A DNA stretch of 64,000 bases, from NCBI GenBank assembly GCA_035691865.1, contig DASSIM010000001.1, positions 1 through 64,000 on the forward strand, written 5' to 3'. Position 1 is the stretch's first letter; each line of letters begins with the position of its first letter. This stretch comes from Nitrosopolaris sp035691865 (GTDB lineage: Archaea > Thermoproteota > Nitrososphaeria > Nitrososphaerales > Nitrososphaeraceae). Positions 1 to 9,154 of this stretch are shown here, one piece after another. Both the position numbers and the translations under genes were made by a program. Under the pieces are notes generated by a model. It saw only the letters and a list, made by a program, of their open reading frames with translations. It ran no database searches and had not been told where the DNA came from.

Positions 1-605
1 GCTGTGGCAATGACTGTACAGTTGTACAGTTTTGCTATTTGAATACCAACCATTCCTACACCGCTCGTACCACCCATTATCAAAACTGTTTGACCAGGCC
101 TAATCTTGGCCCTGCCCACTAACATATGCCAGGCAGTCATCCCAACCATTGAGACTGCTGCCGCGCTTTCAAATGAAACATTTTCCGGTATTTTGGAAAC
201 GTTTACCTCTGGTAGATGTGTATACTGTGCAAAACCGCCCCAAAGAGGACCTGTTTGGAAACCCCAAATAATTCTATCATTGCAGTCATATTCCCTTCCT
301 GCCGTGCACATTTCGCAGACTCTGCAGCTCATATTTGAGTGTGACACTGCCCTATCACCAGGCTTGAATTTAGTAACGTCCTCCCCAACTTCCACGATGG
401 TGCCAGCGACATCACTGCCAGAAATATGTGGCAGTGGGGTCTTGATTGGCTCGCCCCAGATAGCCCATAAGTCATTATAGTTATATGATGCTAGTTCTAC
501 CTTTATCATAACTTCATTTGGTTTCAGCTTTGGCATGTCGATGTCTTCGATTTTGATAACTTGTGTGGGATCTTTGCTATATTCTCGGAATACAGCTGCT
601 TTCAT
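1..605 (-). CDS. Zinc-type alcohol dehydrogenase / quinone reductase family (MDR), cut by window edge
   Basis: Reading the minus strand from an ATG at 605 gives about 201 residues of a medium-chain dehydrogenase/reductase; the C-terminal part lies beyond position 1. The GroES-like catalytic domain is complete, with a cysteine-rich structural zinc lobe (C-R-V-C-E-M-C followed by a further Cys about eight residues on). The Rossmann domain begins with a glycine-rich segment (MGGTSGVG) shortly before the edge. Such enzymes oxidise alcohols or reduce aldehydes, enones or quinones with NAD(P)H; the substrate cannot be told. It stands apart from the next minus-strand gene by about 140 bases. Confidence 0.85.
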   Translation of the reverse strand, partial: MKAAVFREYSKDPTQVIKIEDIDMPKLKPNEVMIKVELASYNYNDLWAIWGEPIKTPLPHISGSDVAGTIVEVGEDVTKFKPGDRAVSHSNMSCRVCEMCTAGREYDCNDRIIWGFQTGPLWGGFAQYTHLPEVNVSKIPENVSFESAAAVSMVGMTAWHMLVGRAKIRPGQTVLIMGGTSGVGMVGIQIAKLYNCTVIAT

Positions 606-746
606 AAAAGTGAAAGCGTTAACGAGACTTAATATAGTTAACTAAAATGCAAGATCTTCGTGCGTTCTAAAAAATACTCGTATGCAGCCTTTGATGCGAT
701 GCTACAACAGATTGTTAGCTCAGCGCAAGAAATTCGAATAAAGAAG

Positions 747-1034
747 TTAAAGTCTATTAATCCTGAAATCTTTTTTTGGCTGTTGAATACTAAGCAAAAT
801 TTGCTTCAATTCGTCATCTGTTAATGCTCTATTAAGTTTCCCGCTGGATGCAGCATTTAATAAATAGTTTTCCACAGCATTCGCAAGTTCTGGTTTGACC
901 ATTCTGATATTCATAAGGCGTTGACGGGCAGATGCATCCAACAGAATCATCAGAGCGCGTTGTCTCATTGCGGCCTCCGCTTCGCGTTTCCTCGTTTCTT
1001 CGTCATTTGGCTGTTGAGGTTGAGGAATCGACAT
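747..1034 (-). CDS. PDCD5-family DNA-binding protein
   Basis: A 95-residue protein of the PDCD5/TFAR19 family, small basic helical-bundle proteins found in nearly all archaea and in eukaryotes. The core (RQRALMILLDASARQRL, then the region around VKPELANAVENYL) and the length fit the family. The archaeal role is not established; nucleic-acid binding is usually assumed. It lies 28 bases downstream of eS19 on the same strand, a common archaeal arrangement that suggests co-transcription with the ribosomal protein. Confidence 0.9.
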   Translation of the reverse strand: MSIPQPQQPNDEETRKREAEAAMRQRALMILLDASARQRLMNIRMVKPELANAVENYLLNAASSGKLNRALTDDELKQILLSIQQPKKDFRINRL

Positions 1035-1062
1035 ATTGCCTCCAGACCTCCTTTACATCCAT

Positions 1063-1515
1063 CTAGCCATATCGCTGTAGCTCCGGCGCAACTTTGATAA
1101 GATCTTTATATATTTCTGTAGATAATCTATCTATCTTCTTCATTCCTTCATCTGATATCGATCGACCCCTTTTTTTCTTAGTAACATAACCGGCTGCTTC
1201 CAATTGTTGTAAGGCTTTGCGGATAATTGCTCCTCCTGCGTCTTTATGATGATCTAGATTGTACCCGATTCGTTTTCTGCCTCCGTACTCGCTCTTCAAA
1301 TCCGCAACCCCCTCGGGACCATGAAGGTAAACCTTTCTTACTATCGATGCACATCTCGAGTACCACCAGTCTTTGTTCTGGGGGATCTTTTCTGCATGTG
1401 CCCCTGTCTTTACATACGCTGCCCATGGAGGAGGCTGAATTTTCTTATCGTTCCGTAGTTGTTCGGCTAACCGGGTTATCAATTCAGTAGCCGGAATATC
1501 ATAAGCTTTAGCCAT
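1063..1515 (-). CDS. rps19e: 30S ribosomal protein eS19
   Basis: This 150-residue protein matches archaeal/eukaryotic eS19 over its whole length: the N-terminal W-A-A-Y-V-K-T-G segment, the DWWYSRCASIVRK motif, the YGGRKRIGY turn and the C-terminal winged-helix part ending in E-L-Q-R-Y-G. eS19 is a head protein of the small subunit needed for late 30S maturation. It is followed by the PDCD5 gene and preceded by its own TATA element near 1546-1556, so it probably starts a two-gene transcript. Confidence 0.97.
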   Translation of the reverse strand: MAKAYDIPATELITRLAEQLRNDKKIQPPPWAAYVKTGAHAEKIPQNKDWWYSRCASIVRKVYLHGPEGVADLKSEYGGRKRIGYNLDHHKDAGGAIIRKALQQLEAAGYVTKKKRGRSISDEGMKKIDRLSTEIYKDLIKVAPELQRYG

Positions 1516-1545
1516 AGCAATTACTCTGTAATCACGCTGTAAATC

Positions 1546-1556
1546 CCTTATAAATC
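1546..1556 (-). promoter_or_regulatory. TATA box for rps19e
   Basis: Read on the minus strand, an ATTTATAAGG element is centred about 35 bases before the eS19 ATG. This would give a very short 5' leader. It lies in the 71-base gap between rnp4 and rps19e. Confidence 0.5.
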
Positions 1557-1586
1557 CTTATAGGAAGTTATTCGGATTTATAAATT

Positions 1587-1919
1587 TCATGTGCGCAGGA
1601 TTTTGTGATAGGTGTGGCCGCATTCTACACATGTAATCCTTATACTCCTCGTGTTAATTCGCCCTACTCTAATCCTTGAATTTCTTCCGGGAATAATAAA
1701 TTCTTTGCACTTCTTGCAGAATAATTGTCGAACCTCATAATCCAATCTCACCCGTAACCGCATGGCGATTTTCCTCGCTAGATGGGCTTGTTCATTGGCA
1801 ATCTTTTCGTTTACGTGCGCTTCTTTTAGCGCATTGGCTATTAGAATGCCTACCCTCTCCTTTGCAATATCCTTAGAAATCTGCCTCCTCATGGGTTGCT
1901 TTAACACCTGCTTTCTCAT
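1587..1919 (-). CDS. rnp4: RNase P protein component 4 (Rpp21/Rpr2 family)
   Basis: A 110-residue basic protein with an N-terminal pair of helices and a C-terminal zinc ribbon (C-K-K-C near residues 68-71 and C-V-E-C near 97-100). This is the layout of archaeal Rpp21, which pairs with Rpp29 on the specificity domain of RNase P RNA to mature tRNA 5' ends. It is upstream of eS19 on the same strand and shares a 70-base divergent intergenic region with the plus-strand gene at 1990. Family assignment rests on length, basic helices and the paired CxxC ribbon. Confidence 0.85.
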   Translation of the reverse strand: MRKQVLKQPMRRQISKDIAKERVGILIANALKEAHVNEKIANEQAHLARKIAMRLRVRLDYEVRQLFCKKCKEFIIPGRNSRIRVGRINTRSIRITCVECGHTYHKILRT

Positions 1920-1989
1920 ATTAATAGGCTAGTCCATTCGTCCTAACTGATTTTCGTATCAAGAACTGTAATTAACTGGGAATGCTAAA

Positions 1990-2409
1990 ATGTACTGGCT
2001 AGGAATGGCTAATTTCGCTGAACTAGAAAATACGGCTGAGAAATACATGAAATTAAAACAACAAAAAAAAATGAACAAAGAAAGCATGGACTTAGAAGGA
2101 GAGCTGAACAATATATCAATCGGTATTATTGGTTATTTCTCCTCCTCAGAATTTGCATTTCCTCTAGATAGACAAGTAGTAGTTAGCAATGGGATAACAA
2201 CCTACGTTTACAAAAATAATGCCACATATCCGAATCTTTTTGAATTTATCTCTGAGTTGTTGCATCTACCGATCCCTATTGCGGTTGAAGGCGCAAAATT
2301 TGGTCCAGGGGAAATCATAGTTACCGGAAATAACACAAAAACTGCTCGAAGAGAGCTCGACCATTGTATAATAGAACTTCAGAAGTTAATTATTGGTAAG
2401 AAGTCATAA
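1990..2409 (+). CDS. Conserved-looking protein of unknown function
   Basis: A 139-residue mostly soluble protein that I do not recognise. A Lys/Glu-rich N-terminal helix (about residues 10-40) is followed by an alpha/beta region with F-E-F-I-S-E-L-L, an F-G-P-G-E turn and a helical C-terminus. There is no signal peptide, membrane segment or metal-binding motif. The start may be the second Met (residue 6). It lies divergent from rnp4 and 165 bases before nep1 on the same strand, so a link to RNA processing is possible by context only. Confidence 0.55.
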   Translation: MYWLGMANFAELENTAEKYMKLKQQKKMNKESMDLEGELNNISIGIIGYFSSSEFAFPLDRQVVVSNGITTYVYKNNATYPNLFEFISELLHLPIPIAVEGAKFGPGEIIVTGNNTKTARRELDHCIIELQKLIIGKKS

Positions 2410-2574
2410 GAAGGGTACTGGTGCTCATCATATGCAGCCGACAGATGCACAGGAGAGACAAGAGAAAATAACGATACTAATCTAAGTTGGCCGAAGGAAG
2501 AAGACCTGCAAAGCTAGAATCTCCCAGGTTGTTAATGGGATTCCAACTAGAGAGGTATTACATTATCTTAAATT

Positions 2575-3363
2575 GTGAGCGCGAGCCCAGGATCAATTAC
2601 AGCTGTCAAGACAGCTATAATAGACGGCTCAAGGCAAAGTGGTACGCGCTTGGTAGGATCAGTAGCACTCGTAATCGCGGACGCATCTCTCGAGACTGTT
2701 CCCAAACAAATCATAAGGCATACGTCAGTAATGAGACATGCCCAAAAGCTTGGCAAAAAGCCCTCAGAGATATTGTTAGATAGAAGCTATCATCACTCCG
2801 CGATGGTGACTGGCAGACTTGAAAGCGCATGGAAACGAGGGCGTCCAGATATAGTTCATTTTGCACTGGTGGAAGCACTGTCCACTCCCTTATATTTGAA
2901 GAACAAATTGGATGTTTATGTCTATACAATCAACAGCCAGGTGATTTTGATAGGCGCTAATTTGAGAATACCCAAATCCTATTTCAGATTCGAAGGTCTA
3001 ATGATGAAATTGTTCAAAGATAAAGTGATAAAAAGTGAACAAGACAATGGAATTCTTTTGGAATTGCTGGATGATGTTCCCTTCAAATATTTGATTAAAA
3101 ATATAGTAAGATCTAGTAAATCCATTGGACTATCGACTGGTGGAGTCTCGAGCACTCCTTCCGAGTTAGTCTCAAAATACATCGATCGATTCCACGACAC
3201 TCGGTGCGCTATTGTAATAGGGGGCTTCCCGAAAGGTAGTTTTTCTGACAATATTAGCAATTTCCTAGACAATTCATACTCTATTGGAAAAATAACATTG
3301 GAAGCCCATGTCGTTATTGCTAGGGTACTTTATGAATGTGAGAAGATTTTGTTTATACCTTAA
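2575..3363 (+). CDS. nep1: rRNA small-subunit pseudouridine N1-methyltransferase Nep1
   Basis: Archaeal Nep1/Emg1, a SPOUT methyltransferase that N1-methylates a pseudouridine in the 16S decoding region and assists 30S assembly. Visible family motifs are L-V-I-A-D-A-S-L-E at the N-terminus, R-G-R-P-D-I-V-H-F-A, R-I-P-K-S-Y-F-R-F-E-G and the SAM-site I-V-I-G-G-F-P-K-G. The GTG at 2575 is the first start after an in-frame stop and gives 262 residues, about 20 longer at the N-terminus than many homologues, so initiation could be further in. Confidence 0.93.
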   Translation: MSASPGSITAVKTAIIDGSRQSGTRLVGSVALVIADASLETVPKQIIRHTSVMRHAQKLGKKPSEILLDRSYHHSAMVTGRLESAWKRGRPDIVHFALVEALSTPLYLKNKLDVYVYTINSQVILIGANLRIPKSYFRFEGLMMKLFKDKVIKSEQDNGILLELLDDVPFKYLIKNIVRSSKSIGLSTGGVSSTPSELVSKYIDRFHDTRCAIVIGGFPKGSFSDNISNFLDNSYSIGKITLEAHVVIARVLYECEKILFIP

Positions 3364-3489
3364 TATGAATACTGGCTGCAATATCGGGTTTTTAGAAATG
3401 ACGCTGGGTGGGCCAATTAGATGGCTTTGTGGTGCATAGCTGAGTGCCTGACGTTTAAGAAAGTTGAACCATGATCCTGGAAGGACCTT

Positions 3490-4389
3490 TTATAACCGGA
3501 AAAACGAGTCCATAATGAATGCAATAAACAGTGTGGCCAAATATGGGCTGGTGACTTTGAAGACTATCCACGATACTTTTTCGCTTGGCTTTAGCAATAG
3601 CCAGGTCGATAACGCTAGCATAATTGCGCCGGAGATACTCGCCGTAACCAAATAAATCATCCCGAAGTGGTTTATGAAGAATGGCAATATGCTGAACAAA
3701 ACCATCATTAATGTAGTCCCAGCTATGATGCGGACTGCTTTTTTCTCGCCAGAAACTACTGGTAGCATCGGAACACCAGCCTTTCTATAGTCTTCCCTGA
3801 CATGCAAAGCAAGGCTCCAAATGTGAGTTGGAATCCACAAGAAAACGAGGCCGGCCATGATCAAGCCTATTTCAATATTTTGTGTCGTAACTGAAACATA
3901 ACCTATCATGGCAGGAACGGCGCCTGAAAAGCCTCCTAAGATAATGTTAGTTCGGCTAGTTCTCTTCAGCCATTTACTATAAATGACAATATTATCAAAC
4001 AATCCAAAACTCATCAATGCAAAAGCCCAGATGTTAATAAGCCAAGCAAGTACCAAGGAAATCGCTGCTAGGATTAGACCAAACGCTAGGGCATTGTGGG
4101 GTGAAATTCTTCCTGAAGGAATAGGTCTTTGCTTAGTTCTGTCCATTATTGCGTCAATATCTCGGTCGTTGTAACCGGTGAGGGTGTCAGCGGCTGCTGA
4201 CCCAGCAGCCACTCCGCCTATAATCAGCAGCCATGTCACAAGTGGAATAAGAATGTGGGATAAGAACGAAGCCGTGAGTGCCCCAGCAAAAGCCGTGAAA
4301 ACAAGAAGATACCAAATCTTTGGTTTCGTAAGTTCGTAATAGTTTTTGAACCTATTGCCGGCGCTCATTTGCGGGAGCAGGGTGCCCAT
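3490..4389 (-). CDS. ctaB: Heme O synthase (protoheme IX farnesyltransferase)
   Basis: A UbiA-superfamily integral membrane prenyltransferase of 299 residues with eight to nine hydrophobic segments. The CtaB signature motif is present: N-D-R-D-I-D-A-I-M-D-R-T-K-Q-R-P at about residues 74-89, which binds Mg-prenyl diphosphate, and a second loop (H-V-R-E-D-Y-R-K-A-G-V-P-M-L-P). It adds a farnesyl-type chain to heme b to make heme O for terminal oxidases. It is monocistronic, convergent with nep1. With AhbAB and the chlorite-dismutase-like protein it is one of several tetrapyrrole genes in the window. Confidence 0.95.
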   Translation of the reverse strand: MGTLLPQMSAGNRFKNYYELTKPKIWYLLVFTAFAGALTASFLSHILIPLVTWLLIIGGVAAGSAAADTLTGYNDRDIDAIMDRTKQRPIPSGRISPHNALAFGLILAAISLVLAWLINIWAFALMSFGLFDNIVIYSKWLKRTSRTNIILGGFSGAVPAMIGYVSVTTQNIEIGLIMAGLVFLWIPTHIWSLALHVREDYRKAGVPMLPVVSGEKKAVRIIAGTTLMMVLFSILPFFINHFGMIYLVTASISGAIMLALSTWLLLKPSEKVSWIVFKVTSPYLATLFIAFIMDSFFRL

Positions 4390-4458
4390 GTCAAATTTTG
4401 AACTATTCTGTTATAAAAGGCAATATCATGACAATTTATCCTCTGCGGGATCTACACC

Positions 4459-4923
4459 CTATTTTGAAGTAGAGGATGGATAGATTATTTCACGTGCTGT
4501 CTTCCTCATTTCAATAAATGTTTCTGTCTTTTGAACTCCTTCAACACGGCCCACCTTTTCAGAAATCAAGTGGTGCATTTCATCAAGTGACTGTGCATTC
4601 ATTGTTACTAGGATGTCAAATCTTCCAGTAACTTCTGCGATTTCTCGTACCTCTGGAATTCTGAACAGCTCGTTGAGGACGTTGTCTCTCATCTTTGAAT
4701 CCATATTAATTCCTGTGAGTGCTTTTACATTGAAGCCTAGAGCTTCATCATTAACCACTATAGTGAATTTCTTGATGAGGCCTCGTTTCACGAGTCGTTT
4801 TATTCTACTATAAACTACTGAAGCATTAACATTGATCTTTTTTGAAAGTTTGGGTACAGAAATACTCGCATCTGTAGCAAGCTCACTCAAAATTTTGAGA
4901 TCTAAATCATCCGTTTTTCCCAT
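4459..4923 (-). CDS. Lrp/AsnC family transcriptional regulator
   Basis: A 154-residue regulator with an N-terminal winged helix (about residues 5-60, core S-K-K-I-N-V-N-A-S-V-V-Y-S-R) and a C-terminal RAM domain (about 70-145) with a G-R-F-D-I-L-V strand typical of ligand-responsive Lrp octamers. It sits between ctaB and asd, all on the minus strand but separated by 69 and 89 bases, so it probably has its own promoter. The neighbouring asd makes amino-acid control a reasonable guess, but the effector is unknown. Confidence 0.93.
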   Translation of the reverse strand: MGKTDDLDLKILSELATDASISVPKLSKKINVNASVVYSRIKRLVKRGLIKKFTIVVNDEALGFNVKALTGINMDSKMRDNVLNELFRIPEVREIAEVTGRFDILVTMNAQSLDEMHHLISEKVGRVEGVQKTETFIEMRKTAREIIYPSSTSK

Positions 4924-5012
4924 GCAATGTCGTAATTATATCTCTAATTGAGTGACTAATAAACGTATTAATTTCAATCTTCGCAGCTTTTTTCGGAAAA
5001 TCATGTGTGTAG

Positions 5013-6089
5013 CTAAAGGATCCCCCTTTCTCTCAGTGATTCTGCAAGCAAAACTGCACCCTTCGCCGAACCCATCTTCTCATTATGTGATAACAAAACG
5101 TATTTCAGCCCATTGCTAAAGACGGTATCCTGCCTCAGTCTACCCACTACCGTTGTCATCCCATCATTAATCTCCCTATCGATTCGAGGCTGCGGTCTAG
5201 CGGGATCATCATGGACAACAATAAAATCCTTTGGAGCTGTTGGTAATTTTTTCACAGATACAGATTTAGAAAATTTTAACATCTCTTCTTTAGCATCTTC
5301 CGGTTCACAATGCCTTTTCGTTCCAACAAAGACAACTTCTGTATGACCATCCAAAACCGGGACCCGGGTGCAAGTACAACTTACCTTAAATGTAGCCGGC
5401 GTAATAGTTGTCGAATTAATGTCACCCAAAATCTTCTTGGATTCTACTTGAACTTTTTCCTCTTCCTTAGGAATGTACGGAATGACATTATCCATGATAT
5501 CGAGTGCAATAACCCCAGGCGATCTGCCTGCTCCGGATAGAGCTTGGAGCGAAGTCATAAAAACCATCTCGACTCCGAACCTATTCATGATTGGTTTTAG
5601 TGTAATAGCAAGACCTGTGGTAGTACAGTTCGGCAGGGGAGCAATGAATCCTTGCCATCCCCTTTTTTTTCTTTGGATGTTTAGTAACTCGGCGTGCTGG
5701 TCATTTATACCGGGGATCAAAATCGGAACATCTCCTTCATATCTAAAGGCGGCAGCAGTGCTAATGACAGGAAGCGATTTTGCAAATTGCGGCTCAATTA
5801 CTTTTGCGTCCTCGGATTCTAAAGCAGTAAATATAAGATCGAATTGTTTTGGGATTATATCTTCAACCCGGCTAATGCTGACGTTTCTTATGTATTCAGG
5901 GATCGTTTCTTTGCTGTGCCAGCGAAGAATTCCAGATTTTGGATCGCGCAGAGCATCCAGGTATTTTTTGCCAGCAGATCGTTCTGATGATACTATCTGA
6001 GTTAATTCGAACCATGGATGTTTATTTAACGCAAGAACAAATTCCTGTCCAACAGCGCCTGTAGCTCCGATAAGCGCAACTTTTAGCAT
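5013..6089 (-). CDS. asd: Aspartate-semialdehyde dehydrogenase
   Basis: A 358-residue enzyme reducing aspartyl phosphate to aspartate semialdehyde for lysine, threonine and methionine synthesis. The N-terminal Rossmann motif I-G-A-T-G-A-V-G-Q is at residues 7-15. The catalytic cysteine is C155 in P-L-P-N-C-T-T-T-G, and the histidine-bearing V-P-V-L-D-G-H-T-E loop is intact. In Sulfolobales the malonyl-CoA reductase of carbon fixation is a paralogue of this family, so an additional role cannot be excluded from sequence alone. Confidence 0.93.
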   Translation of the reverse strand: MLKVALIGATGAVGQEFVLALNKHPWFELTQIVSSERSAGKKYLDALRDPKSGILRWHSKETIPEYIRNVSISRVEDIIPKQFDLIFTALESEDAKVIEPQFAKSLPVISTAAAFRYEGDVPILIPGINDQHAELLNIQRKKRGWQGFIAPLPNCTTTGLAITLKPIMNRFGVEMVFMTSLQALSGAGRSPGVIALDIMDNVIPYIPKEEEKVQVESKKILGDINSTTITPATFKVSCTCTRVPVLDGHTEVVFVGTKRHCEPEDAKEEMLKFSKSVSVKKLPTAPKDFIVVHDDPARPQPRIDREINDGMTTVVGRLRQDTVFSNGLKYVLLSHNEKMGSAKGAVLLAESLRERGIL

Positions 6090-6243
6090 ACGATGGCAGG
6101 TAATCGGTATACAGTTAATAATCTTTTTCAGACTGAATTAAATCAAATACACAAAATCCCTTTGAGCACGTTCTATTTGATAGGATCTAATTGAAACTGA
6201 AATGATAATAAATGGAAAAACGTCAAACTAACTTAGAAAAATC

Positions 6244-7308
6244 GTGATAGATCTGCATGGTTGCTTCCATGGAGGCATTTATTCAGTAAACCCAAGCCTA
6301 GTCAAATTCGATTTTAGTTCAAATGTTAATCCGCTTGGAGTTTCGAAGATTGTGCTTAACTCTATTCAAAAAGACCTGCATTCACTTTCTTCATCGTACC
6401 CAGATCCTGAGTGCAAGGATCTGATAAAAGGTCTATCAGATTATCTTAAAGTCCGATGTGAGTGCATTAATGTAGGAAACGGAGCGACCGACATAATTCA
6501 TAACTTTGCCAGAATGTTTGCAAGAAAAAAAGTCATCATCCCTTCACCGTCATTCTGCGAATACGAGCTTGCATCAAGTCGAACGGGTGCAAGTCTTATT
6601 CTCATACCACTGAAGAATTTTAAGTTGGACGCTGATCAAATTATTGAAAAAGCTAAGGGGTCTGACGCCATATTTTTATGTAATCCGAATAACCCCACTG
6701 GTCTTCTTTACGGAAAGTCGCTAAAAACGATTATCGAACGCCTTGACAGTTCGACAAAAATTCTGGTAGACGAATGTTTTATCGAGCTTGTTAGCGGATC
6801 GAATCGACATACTATGATAAGGAACATAGATGAATTCGATAACCTGATAATTTTACGATCGCTCACAAAATCTTTCGGCCTTGCGGGACTCCGGCTCGGC
6901 TACAGCGTATCCAACCCTAGGCTTGCCAAAAAATTAGCTTCCACTCAAATATCTTGGAGTGTAAACGGGATAGCTCAGAGAGCAGGCATAGTCGCACTCA
7001 AGGATCCACAGCATTTAACACGAGCACGAGCGATTGTGAAGAAGGAGCGTGACTTTATGTACGGCAACATAAGGAGAAAGACTCGATGTTTTTGGCCCTT
7101 TAAATCTGATACAAATTATTTCTTAATTCGTCTACAAAATCACAATTCCTCGACAGAATTAAGAGATTCTCTTTTGGCCAACAACGGAGTACTCGTGAGG
7201 GATTGCAGTACATTCAGCGGAATGGGGTCAAAATACATTCGAGTAGCCGTCAAGAATCACGAAGAGAATATTACCTTACTAAATGCACTGGAGTCTGTTG
7301 AAGGCTGA
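6244..7308 (+). CDS. cobD: Threonine-phosphate decarboxylase (CobD-like PLP enzyme)
   Basis: A fold-type I PLP enzyme of 354 residues starting at GTG. It has the N-terminal H-G-G of CobD, the N-P-N-N-P-T-G motif at residues 147-153 and the Schiff-base lysine K209 in S-L-T-K-S-F-G-L-A-G. CobD makes aminopropanol phosphate for the cobalamin nucleotide loop. HisC is a close paralogue, but a separate hisC occurs at 36349 and this gene heads a cobalamin operon, which favours CobD. It is followed 14 bases later by cobQ. Confidence 0.87.
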   Translation: MIDLHGCFHGGIYSVNPSLVKFDFSSNVNPLGVSKIVLNSIQKDLHSLSSSYPDPECKDLIKGLSDYLKVRCECINVGNGATDIIHNFARMFARKKVIIPSPSFCEYELASSRTGASLILIPLKNFKLDADQIIEKAKGSDAIFLCNPNNPTGLLYGKSLKTIIERLDSSTKILVDECFIELVSGSNRHTMIRNIDEFDNLIILRSLTKSFGLAGLRLGYSVSNPRLAKKLASTQISWSVNGIAQRAGIVALKDPQHLTRARAIVKKERDFMYGNIRRKTRCFWPFKSDTNYFLIRLQNHNSSTELRDSLLANNGVLVRDCSTFSGMGSKYIRVAVKNHEENITLLNALESVEG

Positions 7309-7322
7309 AAGCGAAGCTTTTG

Positions 7323-8165
7323 ATGATCCAAGGGACATCCTCTGGCGTTGGTAAAAGTACTATTGTTATGGGGCTGTGCAGAATTTTTTCTGATCTAGGA
7401 TATTGTGTGGCTCCATTCAAGGCCCAGAATATGTCTTCGAATATACATATTATTACCGAAAAATCCGAATCCAAGGAGATAGCCCTGGCCCAGGCTATCC
7501 AAGCCGAAGCTTGTAGAAAACGACCAGATGTAAAAATGAATCCTATTTTAATAAAACCGCTTGGCAGCTACAGGAGCAGGGTTATTCTGAATGGCATCTG
7601 TTATACCGAAATGCATGCAAAAGAATACTATGAAACATTCACCTTGCAAAAGGGTTTTCCAATCGTCATTCAAGCACTTGAAAACCTTAGAGTAGAAAAT
7701 GATATAGTGGTAATTGAAGGAGCAGGTTCACCATCTGAAATCAACATTTCGAAGTATGACATAGCAAATATGTTGCTTGCAAAGAAAGTCGAAGCACCCG
7801 TAATCGTTGTGACAGACATAGAAAGAGGAGGATGTTTTGCCAGCATTGTCGGTACTCTCAAGTTATTAAAACCCCAACATAGGAGCTTAATAAGGGGTTT
7901 TCTAATAAACAAATTCCGTGGCGATCCATCAATCCTAGAATCAGCATTGAAATCCTTAGAAAAAATTACTCAAAAAAAAAATTTTGGCGTAATACCTAAA
8001 TTAGCTTTTAATTTGCCAGCTGAAGATTCGCTCGACAGTACTTCAAAAGTTGAAATTCCATCGAAAGCTTGGAGTAGAGAGATCGACATCGTAGCAAACT
8101 CGATCAAAAATACGGTCCCTATTGAAGAGATAATGAGAAATGTTGTGGGTCTAGATAGAATATGA
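7323..8165 (+). CDS. cobQ: Cobyric acid synthase, ATPase domain only (no amidotransferase domain)
   Basis: An N-terminal CobQ/CbiP-type ATP-binding domain of 280 residues: M-I-Q-G-T-S-S-G-V-G-K-S-T Walker A, F-K-A-Q-N-M-S-S-N, the V-I-E-G-A-G-S-P-S-E-I-N motif and V-T-D-I-E-R-G-G. Typical CobQ continues for another 200 or so residues as a class I glutamine amidotransferase. Here translation stops after the P-A-E-D-S-L segment and cbiB begins at once by an ATGA overlap, with no trace of the missing domain. The enzyme amidates cobyrinate side chains, so ammonia must come free or from another subunit. TTG at 7320 is an alternative start. Confidence 0.85.
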   Translation: MIQGTSSGVGKSTIVMGLCRIFSDLGYCVAPFKAQNMSSNIHIITEKSESKEIALAQAIQAEACRKRPDVKMNPILIKPLGSYRSRVILNGICYTEMHAKEYYETFTLQKGFPIVIQALENLRVENDIVVIEGAGSPSEINISKYDIANMLLAKKVEAPVIVVTDIERGGCFASIVGTLKLLKPQHRSLIRGFLINKFRGDPSILESALKSLEKITQKKNFGVIPKLAFNLPAEDSLDSTSKVEIPSKAWSREIDIVANSIKNTVPIEEIMRNVVGLDRI

Positions 8166-9154
8166 TGGAGTCGGGTTATGGATATTTGTTAATCGGACTA
8201 ATCGGCGGAGTTTTAATAGATATCAGGTTTGGGGATCCCCCTAATAAGTATCATCCGGTGTCATGGCTAGGAGTTCTAATTGGCTTCTTTATACCAACAA
8301 TAAAAGTAGATAGAAATGGTCACAATGGGGATAAGGAAAAACTAGGGGGGATGATTTTCGCCATCGTATTAATTGCATTACTTGGGGTCGGAACCCAGTT
8401 TTTGGTATCTATGTCTCTTCATCTATTTGGATTAGTTGCCGCCGCTATTCTAGCCGCTCTAGTATTGAAAATAGCTCTTGCCATAAAGGGAATGGAAAGA
8501 CATGCTATTGAAATCATGAATGCCCTTGAAAGGGCCGACATTAAGAAGGCGCAACATAATTTATCATTGATAGTAAGAAGACAGACTAAACAGCTGAGTA
8601 GACAAGATATACTTTCGGCTACAATAGAATGCATAGGAGAAAGCACTGTCGACGGAATTGTTGCGCCATTGTTCTTCTATTCAATATTGGGACCTGCAGG
8701 AGCGCTAGCATACAGGATCACTAATACACTTGATTCCATGGTAGGCTACAAAGATGATTATTACAAGAATATTGGATGGATGTCTGCTAAATTGGATACC
8801 ATTGCGAACTATGTTCCAGCTAGAATCACCTCGTTATTGATGGTTATTGCATCCAGATTGCTTGGCGCAGATTGGAAGAATTCTATTCAGATTTTGCGTC
8901 GTGACCATAGCAAGACTCGTAGCCCAAACGCTGGATACCCGATGGCCACATTGGCTGGTGCGCTTCGAATTAAGCTTGAAAAAGTCGGGCACTATTCACT
9001 AGGGGAAAACCGTGAGCCCTTGTCTATCGCAAAATGTAAAATGGCAATCTCTATAATGAAATTAACAACAATTCTGTTCAGCTTTTGTCTATCCATTCCG
9101 ACGTTGCTAATTTTAGATCTGGTTGGTTGGTGGAAACTTCTATTTGGTCTTTAG
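8162..9154 (+). CDS. cbiB: Adenosylcobinamide-phosphate synthase
   Basis: A 330-residue polytopic membrane protein of the CbiB/CobD family, which attaches aminopropanol (phosphate) to adenosylcobyric acid. Family motifs are G-D-P-P-N-K-Y-H-P-V-S-W-L-G near the N-terminus, the internal R-I-T-N-T-L-D-S-M-V-G-Y-K and the catalytic-loop S-P-N-A-G-Y-P-M-A. Its ATG overlaps the cobQ stop by four bases, and its own end overlaps cobS, so translation is probably coupled along the operon. Confidence 0.95.
   Translation: MMESGYGYLLIGLIGGVLIDIRFGDPPNKYHPVSWLGVLIGFFIPTIKVDRNGHNGDKEKLGGMIFAIVLIALLGVGTQFLVSMSLHLFGLVAAAILAALVLKIALAIKGMERHAIEIMNALERADIKKAQHNLSLIVRRQTKQLSRQDILSATIECIGESTVDGIVAPLFFYSILGPAGALAYRITNTLDSMVGYKDDYYKNIGWMSAKLDTIANYVPARITSLLMVIASRLLGADWKNSIQILRRDHSKTRSPNAGYPMATLAGALRIKLEKVGHYSLGENREPLSIAKCKMAISIMKLTTILFSFCLSIPTLLILDLVGWWKLLFGL

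Noticed and set aside
106..480. Plus-strand frame of 124 codons at the left edge
   Set aside because: It is the shadow of the alcohol dehydrogenase on the minus strand, which shows clear family motifs.
2487..2783. Plus-strand frame of 98 codons overlapping the nep1 start
   Set aside because: Most of it lies over nep1 in another frame and the sequence has no recognisable pattern.
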